Positions 24,997 through 31,823 of a stretch of DNA of 64,000 nt are shown here, in pieces (positions within the stretch are counted from its first letter, which is position 1; the number at the start of each line of letters is the position of its first letter). This stretch comes from Novimethylophilus sp036504375. Lineage in GTDB: Bacteria > Pseudomonadota > Gammaproteobacteria > Burkholderiales > Methylophilaceae. The translations under genes were made by a program, and so were the position numbers. Below the pieces are notes generated by a model. The model ran no database searches and was not told the origin of the DNA. It saw only the letters and a program-made list of their open reading frames with translations. Where the stretch lies: assembly GCF_036504375.1 (NCBI RefSeq), contig NZ_DASXVH010000049.1:21031-85030 (forward strand), read 5' to 3'.

Positions 24997-26140
24997 AATT
25001 GCGCATTGGCAGTACCTTCTGGATGACCCCGTCACCGGTGACCAGTTTGAACAATTAGACAACCGCAAGGTATACGGTGGAGCAGTTACCCGGCACGGGG
25101 ATGGCCAACTAGCTGGGCAACCCCTGACACAATCATTTGGCGCGCAGGCACGCTATGACCAGATTGACACGGTTGGGCTTTTTCATACTGTGGCCCGGCA
25201 ACGTATCGGCACGGTGCGGCAGGATAGCGTGGATCAGGTTAATGGTGCGCTCTGGTGGCAAGCCGATTGGCAAGCCACAGAGCAACTACATGCCTCATTA
25301 GGCTTGCGTGGCGACATTTATCATTTCGACGTTGATAGCGACAACCCGCTCAATTCCGGGCAAGCCAGCAGTCGCTTATTTAGTCCGAAATTCGGGCTGG
25401 CTTGGCGCACAGGGAAAGACACCGATCTTTATTACAATTGGGGCCGCGGCTTCCACAGCAACGATGGGCGTGGAGCAACCATCCAGGTTGATCCAAAAAC
25501 AGGTGCGGCGGCGGATAAAGCCAATCCGCTGGTCCGGGCGGAAGGTAAGGAAATTGGGCTGCGCGCAGTTTGGCTACCAAACTGGCATAGCACACTGGCG
25601 CTATTCCAACTCGATATTGATTCTGAACTGTTGTTTGTTGGCGATGTGGGAGCAACCGAGGCCAGCCGCCCCAGCAAGCGTACCGGTATCGAATAGACTA
25701 ACCATTATCGGCCATTCTCATGGCTTTATGTTGATGCTGATTTCGCCGTGTCACGCGCTCGGTTTACTGATTCCGATGTGGTTGGGAACAGAATTCCCGG
25801 CTCCATCGAACAAATGGCCTCTATCGGAGTGGCAGCGGAACGTGAACTAGGATGGTTTGGCTCGGCCAGATTGCGTTATTTTGGTCCTCGTCCGCTGATC
25901 GAGGACAACAGCGTACGTTCCAAAGGCTCAATGCTGGTCAACGGGCGGCTTGGTTATCATTTCGACAAAAAAACCACCGTGGCGCTGGATGTACTTAACA
26001 TGTTCGACCGCAAGGTCTCGGATATCGATTATTTCTATACCTCGCGCTTGGCGGGTGAACCTGCCGCCGGTGTGGACGATATTCACTCGCATCCAGCAGA
26101 ACCACGTACCTTTCGTCTGACAGTAACACTGGAATACTGA
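24986..26140 (+). pseudogene. TonB-dependent receptor, C-terminal part, 5' truncated with internal stop
   Basis: The C-terminal beta-barrel of an outer-membrane TonB-dependent receptor, about 380 codons. Recognisable stretches are LDDPVTGDQFEQLDNRKVYGG, shortened here to its core DDPVTGDQFEQ near 25022, LYYNWGRGFHSND, and the terminal NMFDRKVSDIDYFY with a final aromatic residue. The N-terminal signal peptide, plug domain and first strands are missing; homology begins just after the repeat at 24996. An in-frame TAG at 25694-25696 stands where WTNHYRP would be expected, so a TGG to TAG change is likely. The frame is the same on both sides. Confidence 0.85.
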
Positions 26141-26256
26141 GTTGATGCAGGAGGCCTGGAGCGGTAGTAGCATAGGACGGCCTAAATAGGCCGAAGAAAC
26201 ATATCTAGAACGCATCACGATTTTACTGGATGAAGAGCTTGATCCTTTCGCACGCC

Positions 26257-26308
26257 GACGGACTCATAATCCGTTGGTGCTGGGTTCGACTCCCAAGGAT
26301 CCCCGCCA
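26257..26308 (+). pseudogene. tRNA 3'-half fragment with CAT anticodon
   Basis: ACGGA-CTCATAA-TCCGT forms a perfect 5-bp anticodon arm with a CAT anticodon, followed by a T-arm (CTGGG-TTCGACT-CCCAA, one mismatch) and an end reading CCCCGCCA. Upstream there is no D-arm and no strand that could pair with the 3' acceptor sequence, so it cannot fold as a full tRNA. Such 3' fragments are left when an element integrates at or excises from a tRNA gene. Confidence 0.55.
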
Positions 26309-26330
26309 GTGTCTGCAAGGGCAATCAACC

Positions 26331-26353
26331 CGAGCTATAAGCTCGAGCTTTTT
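26331..26353 (+). terminator. terminator-like hairpin after the tRNA fragment
   Basis: CGAGCT-ATA-AGCTCG, a perfect 6-bp stem, is followed after three bases by TTTTT. It looks like the old terminator of the tRNA gene whose fragment precedes it. Confidence 0.6.
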
Positions 26354-26497
26354 GTTGTGTTGTCCATTTCTGGTCCAGACAAGGAGATGAGGGTGATTGG
26401 TTGTTCATTTGTAGTAGTCGCGACCCGATCTGACAGATATCCTCGACGGCAACATTCCCAGAATACTTTATCACCAAGGCAATAAATATCCCCTAAC

Positions 26498-26550
26498 TCG
26501 TAAACTAAGGAATCTGTTTACGACATTATTAAGTTGTTTACGACTTTAAT
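26498..26550. repeat. inverted copies of GTCGTAAACA (right cluster)
   Basis: TGTTTACGAC occurs at 26515-26524 and 26535-26544; the latter extends to TGTTTACGACTTTAAT (26535-26550), the exact reverse complement of 24922-24937. A further TCGTAAAC at 26498-26505 forms an 8-bp inverted repeat with 26516-26523. The cluster ends 42 bases before the CIRCE-like element of rpoH. Confidence 0.7.
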
Positions 26551-26591
26551 TGCTTGGAACAACCAGGCATTTGCAGATGAACTTTTTGTCA

Positions 26592-26618
26592 CTGGCACTC
26601 TCTAACCGCGAGTGCTAA
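26592..26618 (+). promoter_or_regulatory. CIRCE-like HrcA operator upstream of rpoH
   Basis: CTGGCACTC-N9-GAGTGCTAA matches the CIRCE consensus TTAGCACTC-N9-GAGTGCTAA at 7 of 9 positions in the left arm, all 9 in the right arm, and exactly in spacer length. It lies 27 bases before the rpoH start and overlaps TAAAAT (26616-26621), a plausible -10. HrcA binding here would repress rpoH at normal temperature. Confidence 0.8.
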
Positions 26619-26645
26619 AATAATTCATCTCGGGAGGTTATTACG

Positions 26646-27500
26646 ATGAGTCAATCACTTTCATTTCCCATGCCGATGCCGGTAGGCAGCTTGGAGCATT
26701 ACATCCAGGCGGTGCGCGCGTTTCCCGTGCTTTCCGCCGAGGAAGAACACGAGCTGGCGACCAGACTCAAACGCGACAACGACCTGGAAGCCGCCAAGGG
26801 ACTGATTCTTTCCCATCTGCGGCTCGTGGTCAGCATTGCCCGCGGCTATGCGGGTTACGGCTTGCCGCAGGCCGACCTGATCCAGGAAGGCAATCTTGGG
26901 CTGATGAAAGCCGTCAAGCGCTTCGACCCGGATCGCGGCGTACGGCTGGTATCGTTTGCGGTGCACTGGATCAAGGCCGAAATCCACGAATTCATCCTGC
27001 GCAACTGGCGCCTTGTCAAAATCGCCACGACCAAGGCCCAGCGCAAACTGTTCTTCAACCTGCGCAGCATGACTACCCATAACGGTTCGCTGCACCCCGA
27101 AGAGGTGCAGGAAATCGCGCGCGAGCTCAAGGTCAAACCCGAAGAAGTGCTGGAAATGGAATCGCGCTTCAACGGCCATGACGTATCGATGGAATCCCAT
27201 GGCGAAGAAGACGGCGAGGAAAGCTTCAGCCCGATCGCCTACCTCGAAGACCACCGGCCGGAACCTTCCGACGAACTGGCCGAGCGCGAAATCGAAATAC
27301 TGCACACCGTCGGCCTGAAGAACGCCTTGGCGAGCCTGGACGACCGCAGCCGCCGCATCGTCGAGGCGCGCTGGCTGCAGGAAGACAATGGCGCGACTCT
27401 GCACGAACTCGCAGCGGAATATGGCGTTTCCGCCGAGCGTATCCGCCAGATCGAGCAGAAAGCCATGCAAAAAATGAAGCTACTGATGGCGCCGGCGTGA
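26646..27500 (+). CDS. rpoH: heat-shock sigma factor RpoH (sigma-32)
   Basis: A 284-residue alternative sigma factor. The RpoH box QRKLFFNLR is at residues 132-140, region 2 shows DLIQEGNLGLMKAVKRFDP and region 4 ends with YGVSAERIRQIEQKAMQKMK. CGGGAGG precedes the ATG. It is monocistronic, with a strong terminator 17 bases after the stop, and has a CIRCE-like operator upstream, so the two bacterial heat-shock controls appear linked. It is not next to ftsX as in many relatives. Confidence 0.96.
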   Translation: MSQSLSFPMPMPVGSLEHYIQAVRAFPVLSAEEEHELATRLKRDNDLEAAKGLILSHLRLVVSIARGYAGYGLPQADLIQEGNLGLMKAVKRFDPDRGVRLVSFAVHWIKAEIHEFILRNWRLVKIATTKAQRKLFFNLRSMTTHNGSLHPEEVQEIARELKVKPEEVLEMESRFNGHDVSMESHGEEDGEESFSPIAYLEDHRPEPSDELAEREIEILHTVGLKNALASLDDRSRRIVEARWLQEDNGATLHELAAEYGVSAERIRQIEQKAMQKMKLLMAPA

Positions 27501-27516
27501 TTCCGTCGGGCCATCC

Positions 27517-27552
27517 AAATAAGAACGGCTGCCTCGGCAGCCGTTCTTATTT
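27517..27552. terminator. bidirectional terminator after rpoH
   Basis: A perfect 16-bp stem (arms starting AAATAAGAACGG) with a 4-base CTCG loop; A-rich on one side and T-rich on the other, so it can end both rpoH and the minus-strand transcript of the dynamin-ccoS unit. Confidence 0.92.
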
Positions 27553-27566
27553 GGGAAATTCAAATC

Positions 27567-27665
27567 TCAGGACAGGATCACCGAGAAGAAACTGATCCAG
27601 GACCAGATAATCAGTGCGACGATGAAGGTCAGCGGGGCATTTTCCCAAGTAAACAGATTTGCCAT
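27567..27665 (-). CDS. 32-residue single-span membrane peptide
   Basis: The frame begins MANLFTWENAPLTF and continues as one hydrophobic helix (residues about 12-31) rich in Trp, Ile and Phe. It is preceded by GGATTGAAAA, a modest ribosome binding site, lies 75 bases after ccoS on the same strand and ends beside the shared terminator. No family is recognised. Its size and place after ccoS recall tiny oxidase subunits such as CydX or CcoM, but that is only an analogy. Confidence 0.55.
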   Translation of the reverse strand: MANLFTWENAPLTFIVALIIWSWISFFSVILS

Positions 27666-27710
27666 TTTTCAATCCAAACATTAAAGACGCCAGCGTTGCA
27701 TTCTAGAGCA

Positions 27711-27742
27711 AGCCGGCTGGCCTTTCAAGGCCTCAGCCGGCT
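27711..27742 (-). terminator. hairpin at the end of ccoS
   Basis: AGCCGGCT and GGCCTT arms form a long imperfect stem (14 pairs, one two-base bulge, two-base loop) overlapping the ccoS stop codon. No T-run follows on the minus strand, so it may stabilise the mRNA end or act as a partial terminator before the 32-residue gene. Confidence 0.45.
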
Positions 27743-27920
27743 AGGGCTTGGGCTTGGTATTGAACGGAATCAAGGGATCATCGTCGTCCATCAGAATGCG
27801 CTGCGCAGGGCCTTCAAGGTCGTCGAACTGCCCGTTCTTGATCGCCCACAGCACACCAACCGCAGCGAAGCCGACGAACACCAGCGTCAAACCGAACAGG
27901 AATAAAAGTATCGGGGTCAT
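27741..27920 (-). CDS. ccoS: cbb3 oxidase maturation protein CcoS
   Basis: A 59-residue single-span membrane protein. CcoS is needed to insert haem b and copper into CcoN of cbb3-type cytochrome oxidase. The diagnostic stretch WAIKNGQFDDLEGPAQRIL followed by DDDD is complete, after a TM helix at residues 4-26. Normally ccoS ends the ccoGHIS operon; here it is alone, with its ATG overlapping the stop of the dynamin-like gene (ATGA), so it is translationally coupled to that gene. Confidence 0.93.
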   Translation of the reverse strand: MTPILLFLFGLTLVFVGFAAVGVLWAIKNGQFDDLEGPAQRILMDDDDPLIPFNTKPKP

Positions 27921-29878
27921 GCAGCCCGCACTTCTCCGGCAGACTGATCGAAAGCCAGCGCATTGCCGATGTGCTGGCGCAGTACCTTGATGTCTTTCAT
28001 TTGGCCGTGGATGGACTTTTCCATATTCTCCAGTTCGGCGATGCGGTCTTCCAGCGTGTCGGTCGCCTTGTAGATGCGCTTGATGCTTTCAAGGCGGCGG
28101 CGCAACTGCAACTGATGCTCGCGCACCTGCGATTCCATCGGCGCGATCACCGCTTTCAGCCAGTTCTCCACATCGCGGTTGGCAACTTCGTAGACATGAA
28201 TCACGCGGCTCGCCAGAGTTTCGAAAAACTTGGTGGTTAGCGTCATTTTCTCGTTGGTGAGCATGTTGAACGCCGTGTCGAAATGCTCCTTGTAGGCGCG
28301 TTCCAACTTGGCCAGCTCCTTCTGGTAGCGCAGCGTCGAAAATGCCGGCGGCGTCACCTGACGCAGGCCGTGCTCTGCCGAAAATTTCTTGTACATCGCA
28401 TCCATCATATTCTTGATTTCTTCGATCTGCGTATCCGATTGCGTTAATTTTCCTTTCAAGTCGACAAAAAAGGCATCCATCGCTCCGCGTATCCCTTTGG
28501 TGAAATTGCTGCTCACCATCGCCTCGCGCGTCCTGGTCACTTCGACCTTGAGTGCCTCCATGCCGAGATAGGTAAACAGACTATTGGTCTGCTGCGAGAA
28601 CACGCTGCGCAATGCCTGAAAACGCTGCAAGCCTTTCTCGAAGTTTTCCTTGTCGACTTTCACCTTGTTCATCATGTGTTCGACGACGTCTTCATTCTTG
28701 CCGCGTAGCCCGCGCAACTCCTCCAGTTGTTCGGCCAGCCCTTGCAGACGCGCCTCCAGCAGAATATTGGAGTTGTTCAGCAGATCCTCGATTTCGTTCT
28801 GGGTGTTGTCGCGGACGATTTCCTTCTTGGAAGGAATCAGCTCGTCGGACAACGCCCGCTCCAGTTCCGGCAAGCGGCTCTTGCCCAGCAGCTCGGCATC
28901 CTCGTTGACCTTGGCAAGCAAGCCCTTCTGTGCGGAAACCGGGAATATCTGGTTGGGATGCAATCCCAGTAAATCGGCGCTGGTAGCGAGTTGCTTGTTG
29001 ATCTCGCGTTCGATCTCGGTATCGTTCTTTAGTTCATCCCACAGGCCGTCGATCTTGTTGAGCACCGCAAGACGGCCTTTCTGCTTCCAGCGCGTGCCGC
29101 TGATGTAATGGCGCCAGACATCGATTTCCGACTTGGTCACGCCGGTGTCCGCCGCCAGGATGAACAGCACCGCATGGGCGTTGGGCAGCATGTTGAGCGT
29201 CAGTTCCGGCTCGGTGCCGATCGCATTGAGTCCCGGCGTATCGAGGATGACCAGCCCCTGCTTCAGCAAAGGGTGCGGAAAGTTGATGATCGCATAGCGC
29301 CACGCCGGAATATCCACGGTGCCGTCGGGATTCAGATTCATCGCGTCGTCGGGGTCGTCCGGGTCGAACAGTCCATACCGCGTGGCCTCTTCCGCCGGCA
29401 CTCGTTTGGTGCTGCTGACCTGCTTGAATGCCGAGACCATGCTCTCGCTCGACTCGATATCGAACTCGAATACCGTCCATTCGTCCGCATAACGCTTGTA
29501 TTCGGTCGTAGTGGCGTCCGAAATCCGGGTTTCTATCGGCAGCAACTGCAGCGAAGTGGGCCTCGATGCATCGTACAGCAGCTCGGTCGGACACATCGTG
29601 GTGCGGCCGGCGCTCGACGGCAGCAGGCGCTGGCCATAATCGGCGAAGAAAATCGCATTGATCAGTTCCGACTTGCCGCGCGAGAACTCGGCGACGAAGG
29701 CCACGTTCAGTTTGTCGTCGCGCAGCCGGTCGAGCAGGTGCTGGATACGCAGGTCGATCTGGGCATCGTTCAGTTCCTGCTCATTCAACCAGTTGCGGTA
29801 ATCGCAAAGGGTATCGACGAGACCGCCGCGCCACTGGCTGTAAGCGGCAAACTGGTTGGCGAGGGTACTGTGCGTCAT
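27917..29878 (-). CDS. dynamin-family large GTPase
   Basis: A 653-residue cytoplasmic or membrane-associated GTPase. It shows the G1 loop AEFSRGKSELINA (GKS about residues 68-70), Thr-containing switch region RTTMCP, G3 DTPGLNA and G4 NKID, followed by long helical regions with coiled-coil character (residues about 370-650). Bacterial dynamin-like proteins act in membrane remodelling or repair; this one has no obvious TM segment. I chose the ATG at 29878 (MTHSTLANQF); 15 in-frame codons upstream look unconserved. It overlaps ccoS by four bases. Confidence 0.85.
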   Translation of the reverse strand: MTHSTLANQFAAYSQWRGGLVDTLCDYRNWLNEQELNDAQIDLRIQHLLDRLRDDKLNVAFVAEFSRGKSELINAIFFADYGQRLLPSSAGRTTMCPTELLYDASRPTSLQLLPIETRISDATTTEYKRYADEWTVFEFDIESSESMVSAFKQVSSTKRVPAEEATRYGLFDPDDPDDAMNLNPDGTVDIPAWRYAIINFPHPLLKQGLVILDTPGLNAIGTEPELTLNMLPNAHAVLFILAADTGVTKSEIDVWRHYISGTRWKQKGRLAVLNKIDGLWDELKNDTEIEREINKQLATSADLLGLHPNQIFPVSAQKGLLAKVNEDAELLGKSRLPELERALSDELIPSKKEIVRDNTQNEIEDLLNNSNILLEARLQGLAEQLEELRGLRGKNEDVVEHMMNKVKVDKENFEKGLQRFQALRSVFSQQTNSLFTYLGMEALKVEVTRTREAMVSSNFTKGIRGAMDAFFVDLKGKLTQSDTQIEEIKNMMDAMYKKFSAEHGLRQVTPPAFSTLRYQKELAKLERAYKEHFDTAFNMLTNEKMTLTTKFFETLASRVIHVYEVANRDVENWLKAVIAPMESQVREHQLQLRRRLESIKRIYKATDTLEDRIAELENMEKSIHGQMKDIKVLRQHIGNALAFDQSAGEVRAA

Positions 29879-30124
29879 GGCATGGCGTCCGATTTTTTTA
29901 CGGTTATACGGGCACTCTAGCATAAAATCTTAAAAATTCAACGGAATCAGCATAATATGAAACGAATTTAGCACGCCACATCGCCTGTGCCAGCAGTTGA
30001 CGTTATCGTCCAAGCTGGAGGGGAAATTTCAGGTTTATTAAGCCACTGCCGGCATATTCCGCCTCATCCGATAAGCGCCTCCTCAAGTCCTCACCCTGCC
30101 GGTTTCTGGTATGATTTCAAGTCT

Positions 30125-30505
30125 ATGAGCGGACTCACATCCAACACCCCCCGTCCCACCGATATCAAACTGCATCAGGCATCGCGACGGCTGGAAATCG
30201 CCTTCGATAACTGCATGCATTTTGTGCTGCCGTGCGAATATCTGCGCGTTTATTCGCCATCCGCCGAAGTGCGCGGTCACGGGCCGGGCCAGGAAGTACT
30301 GCAGACCGGCAAGGAAGACGTTAACATCATCGGCATCGAGCCGATCGGCAATTATGCGGTCAAGCTCGCGTTCTCCGATGGTCACGACACCGGGCTCTAT
30401 TCCTGGGATTATCTTTTCGACCTGTGCATGCGCCACGAACAGTTGTGGCAGGACTATCTTGAACGGCTCGCGGCAGCGGGCCACCAACGTAAAGAAACGC
30501 CATGA
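30125..30505 (+). CDS. DUF971-family protein
   Basis: A 126-residue protein of the DUF971 family, related to the N-terminal domain of gamma-butyrobetaine hydroxylase. It shows LPCEYLRVYSPSAEVRGHG and the GHDTGLYSWDYL motif. Its gene overlaps ubiE by four bases (ATGA), and this pairing is conserved in Betaproteobacteria; DUF971 proteins have been linked to Fe-S cluster carriers, so a role in ubiquinone hydroxylation or Fe-S supply is possible. The ATG at 30125 gives the family start. Confidence 0.85.
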   Translation: MSGLTSNTPRPTDIKLHQASRRLEIAFDNCMHFVLPCEYLRVYSPSAEVRGHGPGQEVLQTGKEDVNIIGIEPIGNYAVKLAFSDGHDTGLYSWDYLFDLCMRHEQLWQDYLERLAAAGHQRKETP

Positions 30506-31233
30506 GCTCGACCCATTTCGGTTTTCAAACCGTCGCAGAAGAAGAAAAGGCCAAAAAAGTCGGCGAAGTCTTCCATTCCGTCGCCCGCCGCTACGACCTG
30601 ATGAACGATGTCATGTCGGCAGGACTGCACCGGCTGTGGAAGCGTTTCGCCATCGAAATCAGCGGCGTGCGCGCCGGCAACCGCGTGCTGGACGTGGCCG
30701 GCGGCAGTGGCGACCTTTCCCGCTTGTTTGCAAAAAAAGTCGGCCCCGGCGGGCAAGTCGTGCTGACCGATATCAATGCTTCCATGCTGGGCGTGGGACG
30801 CGACCGCCTGATCGACGACGGCGTGGCCGTGCCGGCGTTGCAATGCGATGCCGAGAAACTGCCTTTCCCTGCGGATTATTTCGATTGCGTGACGGTCGCT
30901 TTCGGCCTGCGCAACATGACGCACAAGGATCTGGCACTGGCCGAAATGCAGCGCGTGCTCAAACCCGGCGGACGCCTGCTGGTGCTGGAATTTTCGCAAG
31001 TGTGGAAGCCGTTGCAACCGGCCTATGACGCTTATTCATTCAAACTGCTGCCGTTGATGGGCAAGCTCTTGGCCAATGACGCGGACAGCTATCGCTACCT
31101 GGCCGAATCGATACGCATGCACCCCGCCCAGGAAGAGCTCAGGCAAATGATGCTGGACGCCGGCTTCGGCAAGGTGGACTACCACAACCTTACTGCCGGC
31201 GTGGTGGCGCTGCACAAGGGCTGGAAGTATTGA
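30502..31233 (+). CDS. ubiE: ubiquinone/menaquinone C-methyltransferase
   Basis: A SAM-dependent methyltransferase acting on the quinone ring (C-5 in ubiquinone, C-2 in menaquinone). The 243-residue protein has the family motif YDLMNDVMSAGLHRLWKR, the SAM motif VLDVAGGSGDLS and FGLRNMTHKD. It overlaps the DUF971 gene (ATGA) and the ubiJ gene (TTGA), so four genes from 30125 to 33377 form an operon. Confidence 0.96.
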   Translation: MSSTHFGFQTVAEEEKAKKVGEVFHSVARRYDLMNDVMSAGLHRLWKRFAIEISGVRAGNRVLDVAGGSGDLSRLFAKKVGPGGQVVLTDINASMLGVGRDRLIDDGVAVPALQCDAEKLPFPADYFDCVTVAFGLRNMTHKDLALAEMQRVLKPGGRLLVLEFSQVWKPLQPAYDAYSFKLLPLMGKLLANDADSYRYLAESIRMHPAQEELRQMMLDAGFGKVDYHNLTAGVVALHKGWKY

Positions 31234-31823
31234 TCCCGGTCATCCCAGTTCCAGCCACCCCGGTTGTAGACGCGCTCAATCACCTGCTGCGCCAGAATCC
31301 CTGGACGGCGGAAGAGCTCCGCGCCTATGCCGGCAAGACCGTACAAATCAACCTGCCTCCCGTTGCCATCAACCTCACGCTGATCGACAGCGGCGAGTTC
31401 GTCCCCTCGCCGGACCACGCCGGTATCGACGCCACCATCGCGCTCACGCCGCTCGCCGCATTGCGCTTTCTGGCCAGCCGGCAGCTGGATCATGCCGATC
31501 TGGAATTACGGGGCGATACCGAGTTCGCGGCAGCGGTGGGCAAGGTTCTGCAGCAGCTGGAATGGGAATTTGAAGAAGACCTGAGCCGGCTGATCGGCGA
31601 CATTCCGGCGCATGGACTGGTCGGCTTGGGCAAGCGCGTCGTCGGCGAAGGCCGGCGGCAATTCTGGAGCGTCGCCGGCATGCTGGCGGAATACTGGGAA
31701 GAAGAGCAGCCGTTGATCGCCAAGAAACGCCATCTGGAACGGTTTGTCCACGAAGTGGACCGATTGCGCGACGATACCGAACGGCTGGAAAAACGGCTGG
31801 AAAAACTGGAAAAACTCATTTAA
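31230..31823 (+). CDS. ubiJ: ubiquinone biosynthesis accessory factor UbiJ (SCP2 domain)
   Basis: A 197-residue lipid-binding protein. UbiJ holds ubiquinone intermediates for the soluble Ubi metabolon. The N-terminal SCP2-like domain covers about residues 10-115 and the C-terminus is a charged coiled coil (RLRDDTERLEKRLEKLEKL). It starts with TTG overlapping the ubiE stop; no ATG is available nearby. The ubiE-ubiJ-ubiB order is conserved in Proteobacteria. Confidence 0.9.
   Translation: MIPVIPVPATPVVDALNHLLRQNPWTAEELRAYAGKTVQINLPPVAINLTLIDSGEFVPSPDHAGIDATIALTPLAALRFLASRQLDHADLELRGDTEFAAAVGKVLQQLEWEFEEDLSRLIGDIPAHGLVGLGKRVVGEGRRQFWSVAGMLAEYWEEEQPLIAKKRHLERFVHEVDRLRDDTERLEKRLEKLEKLI

Larger units (their letters stand above)
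26141..26591. other. non-coding part of the decayed island
   Basis: About 450 bases without a gene. It holds a 6-bp hairpin CGGCCT-AAAT-AGGCCG (26178-26193) after the receptor remnant, a tRNA 3' fragment with a terminator-like hairpin, and the right repeat cluster, each listed separately. Composition is more AT-rich than the neighbouring genes. No integrase or transposase frame is seen. Confidence 0.5.

Noticed and set aside
26232..26308. A functional tRNA at the CAT-anticodon arm
   Set aside because: No D-arm and no 5' acceptor strand complementary to the 3' end; only the 3' half is present.
24922..26550. An intact insertion sequence or transposon between the inverted repeat clusters
   Set aside because: The enclosed segment encodes a broken receptor, not a transposase, and no target-site duplication is visible outside the repeats.
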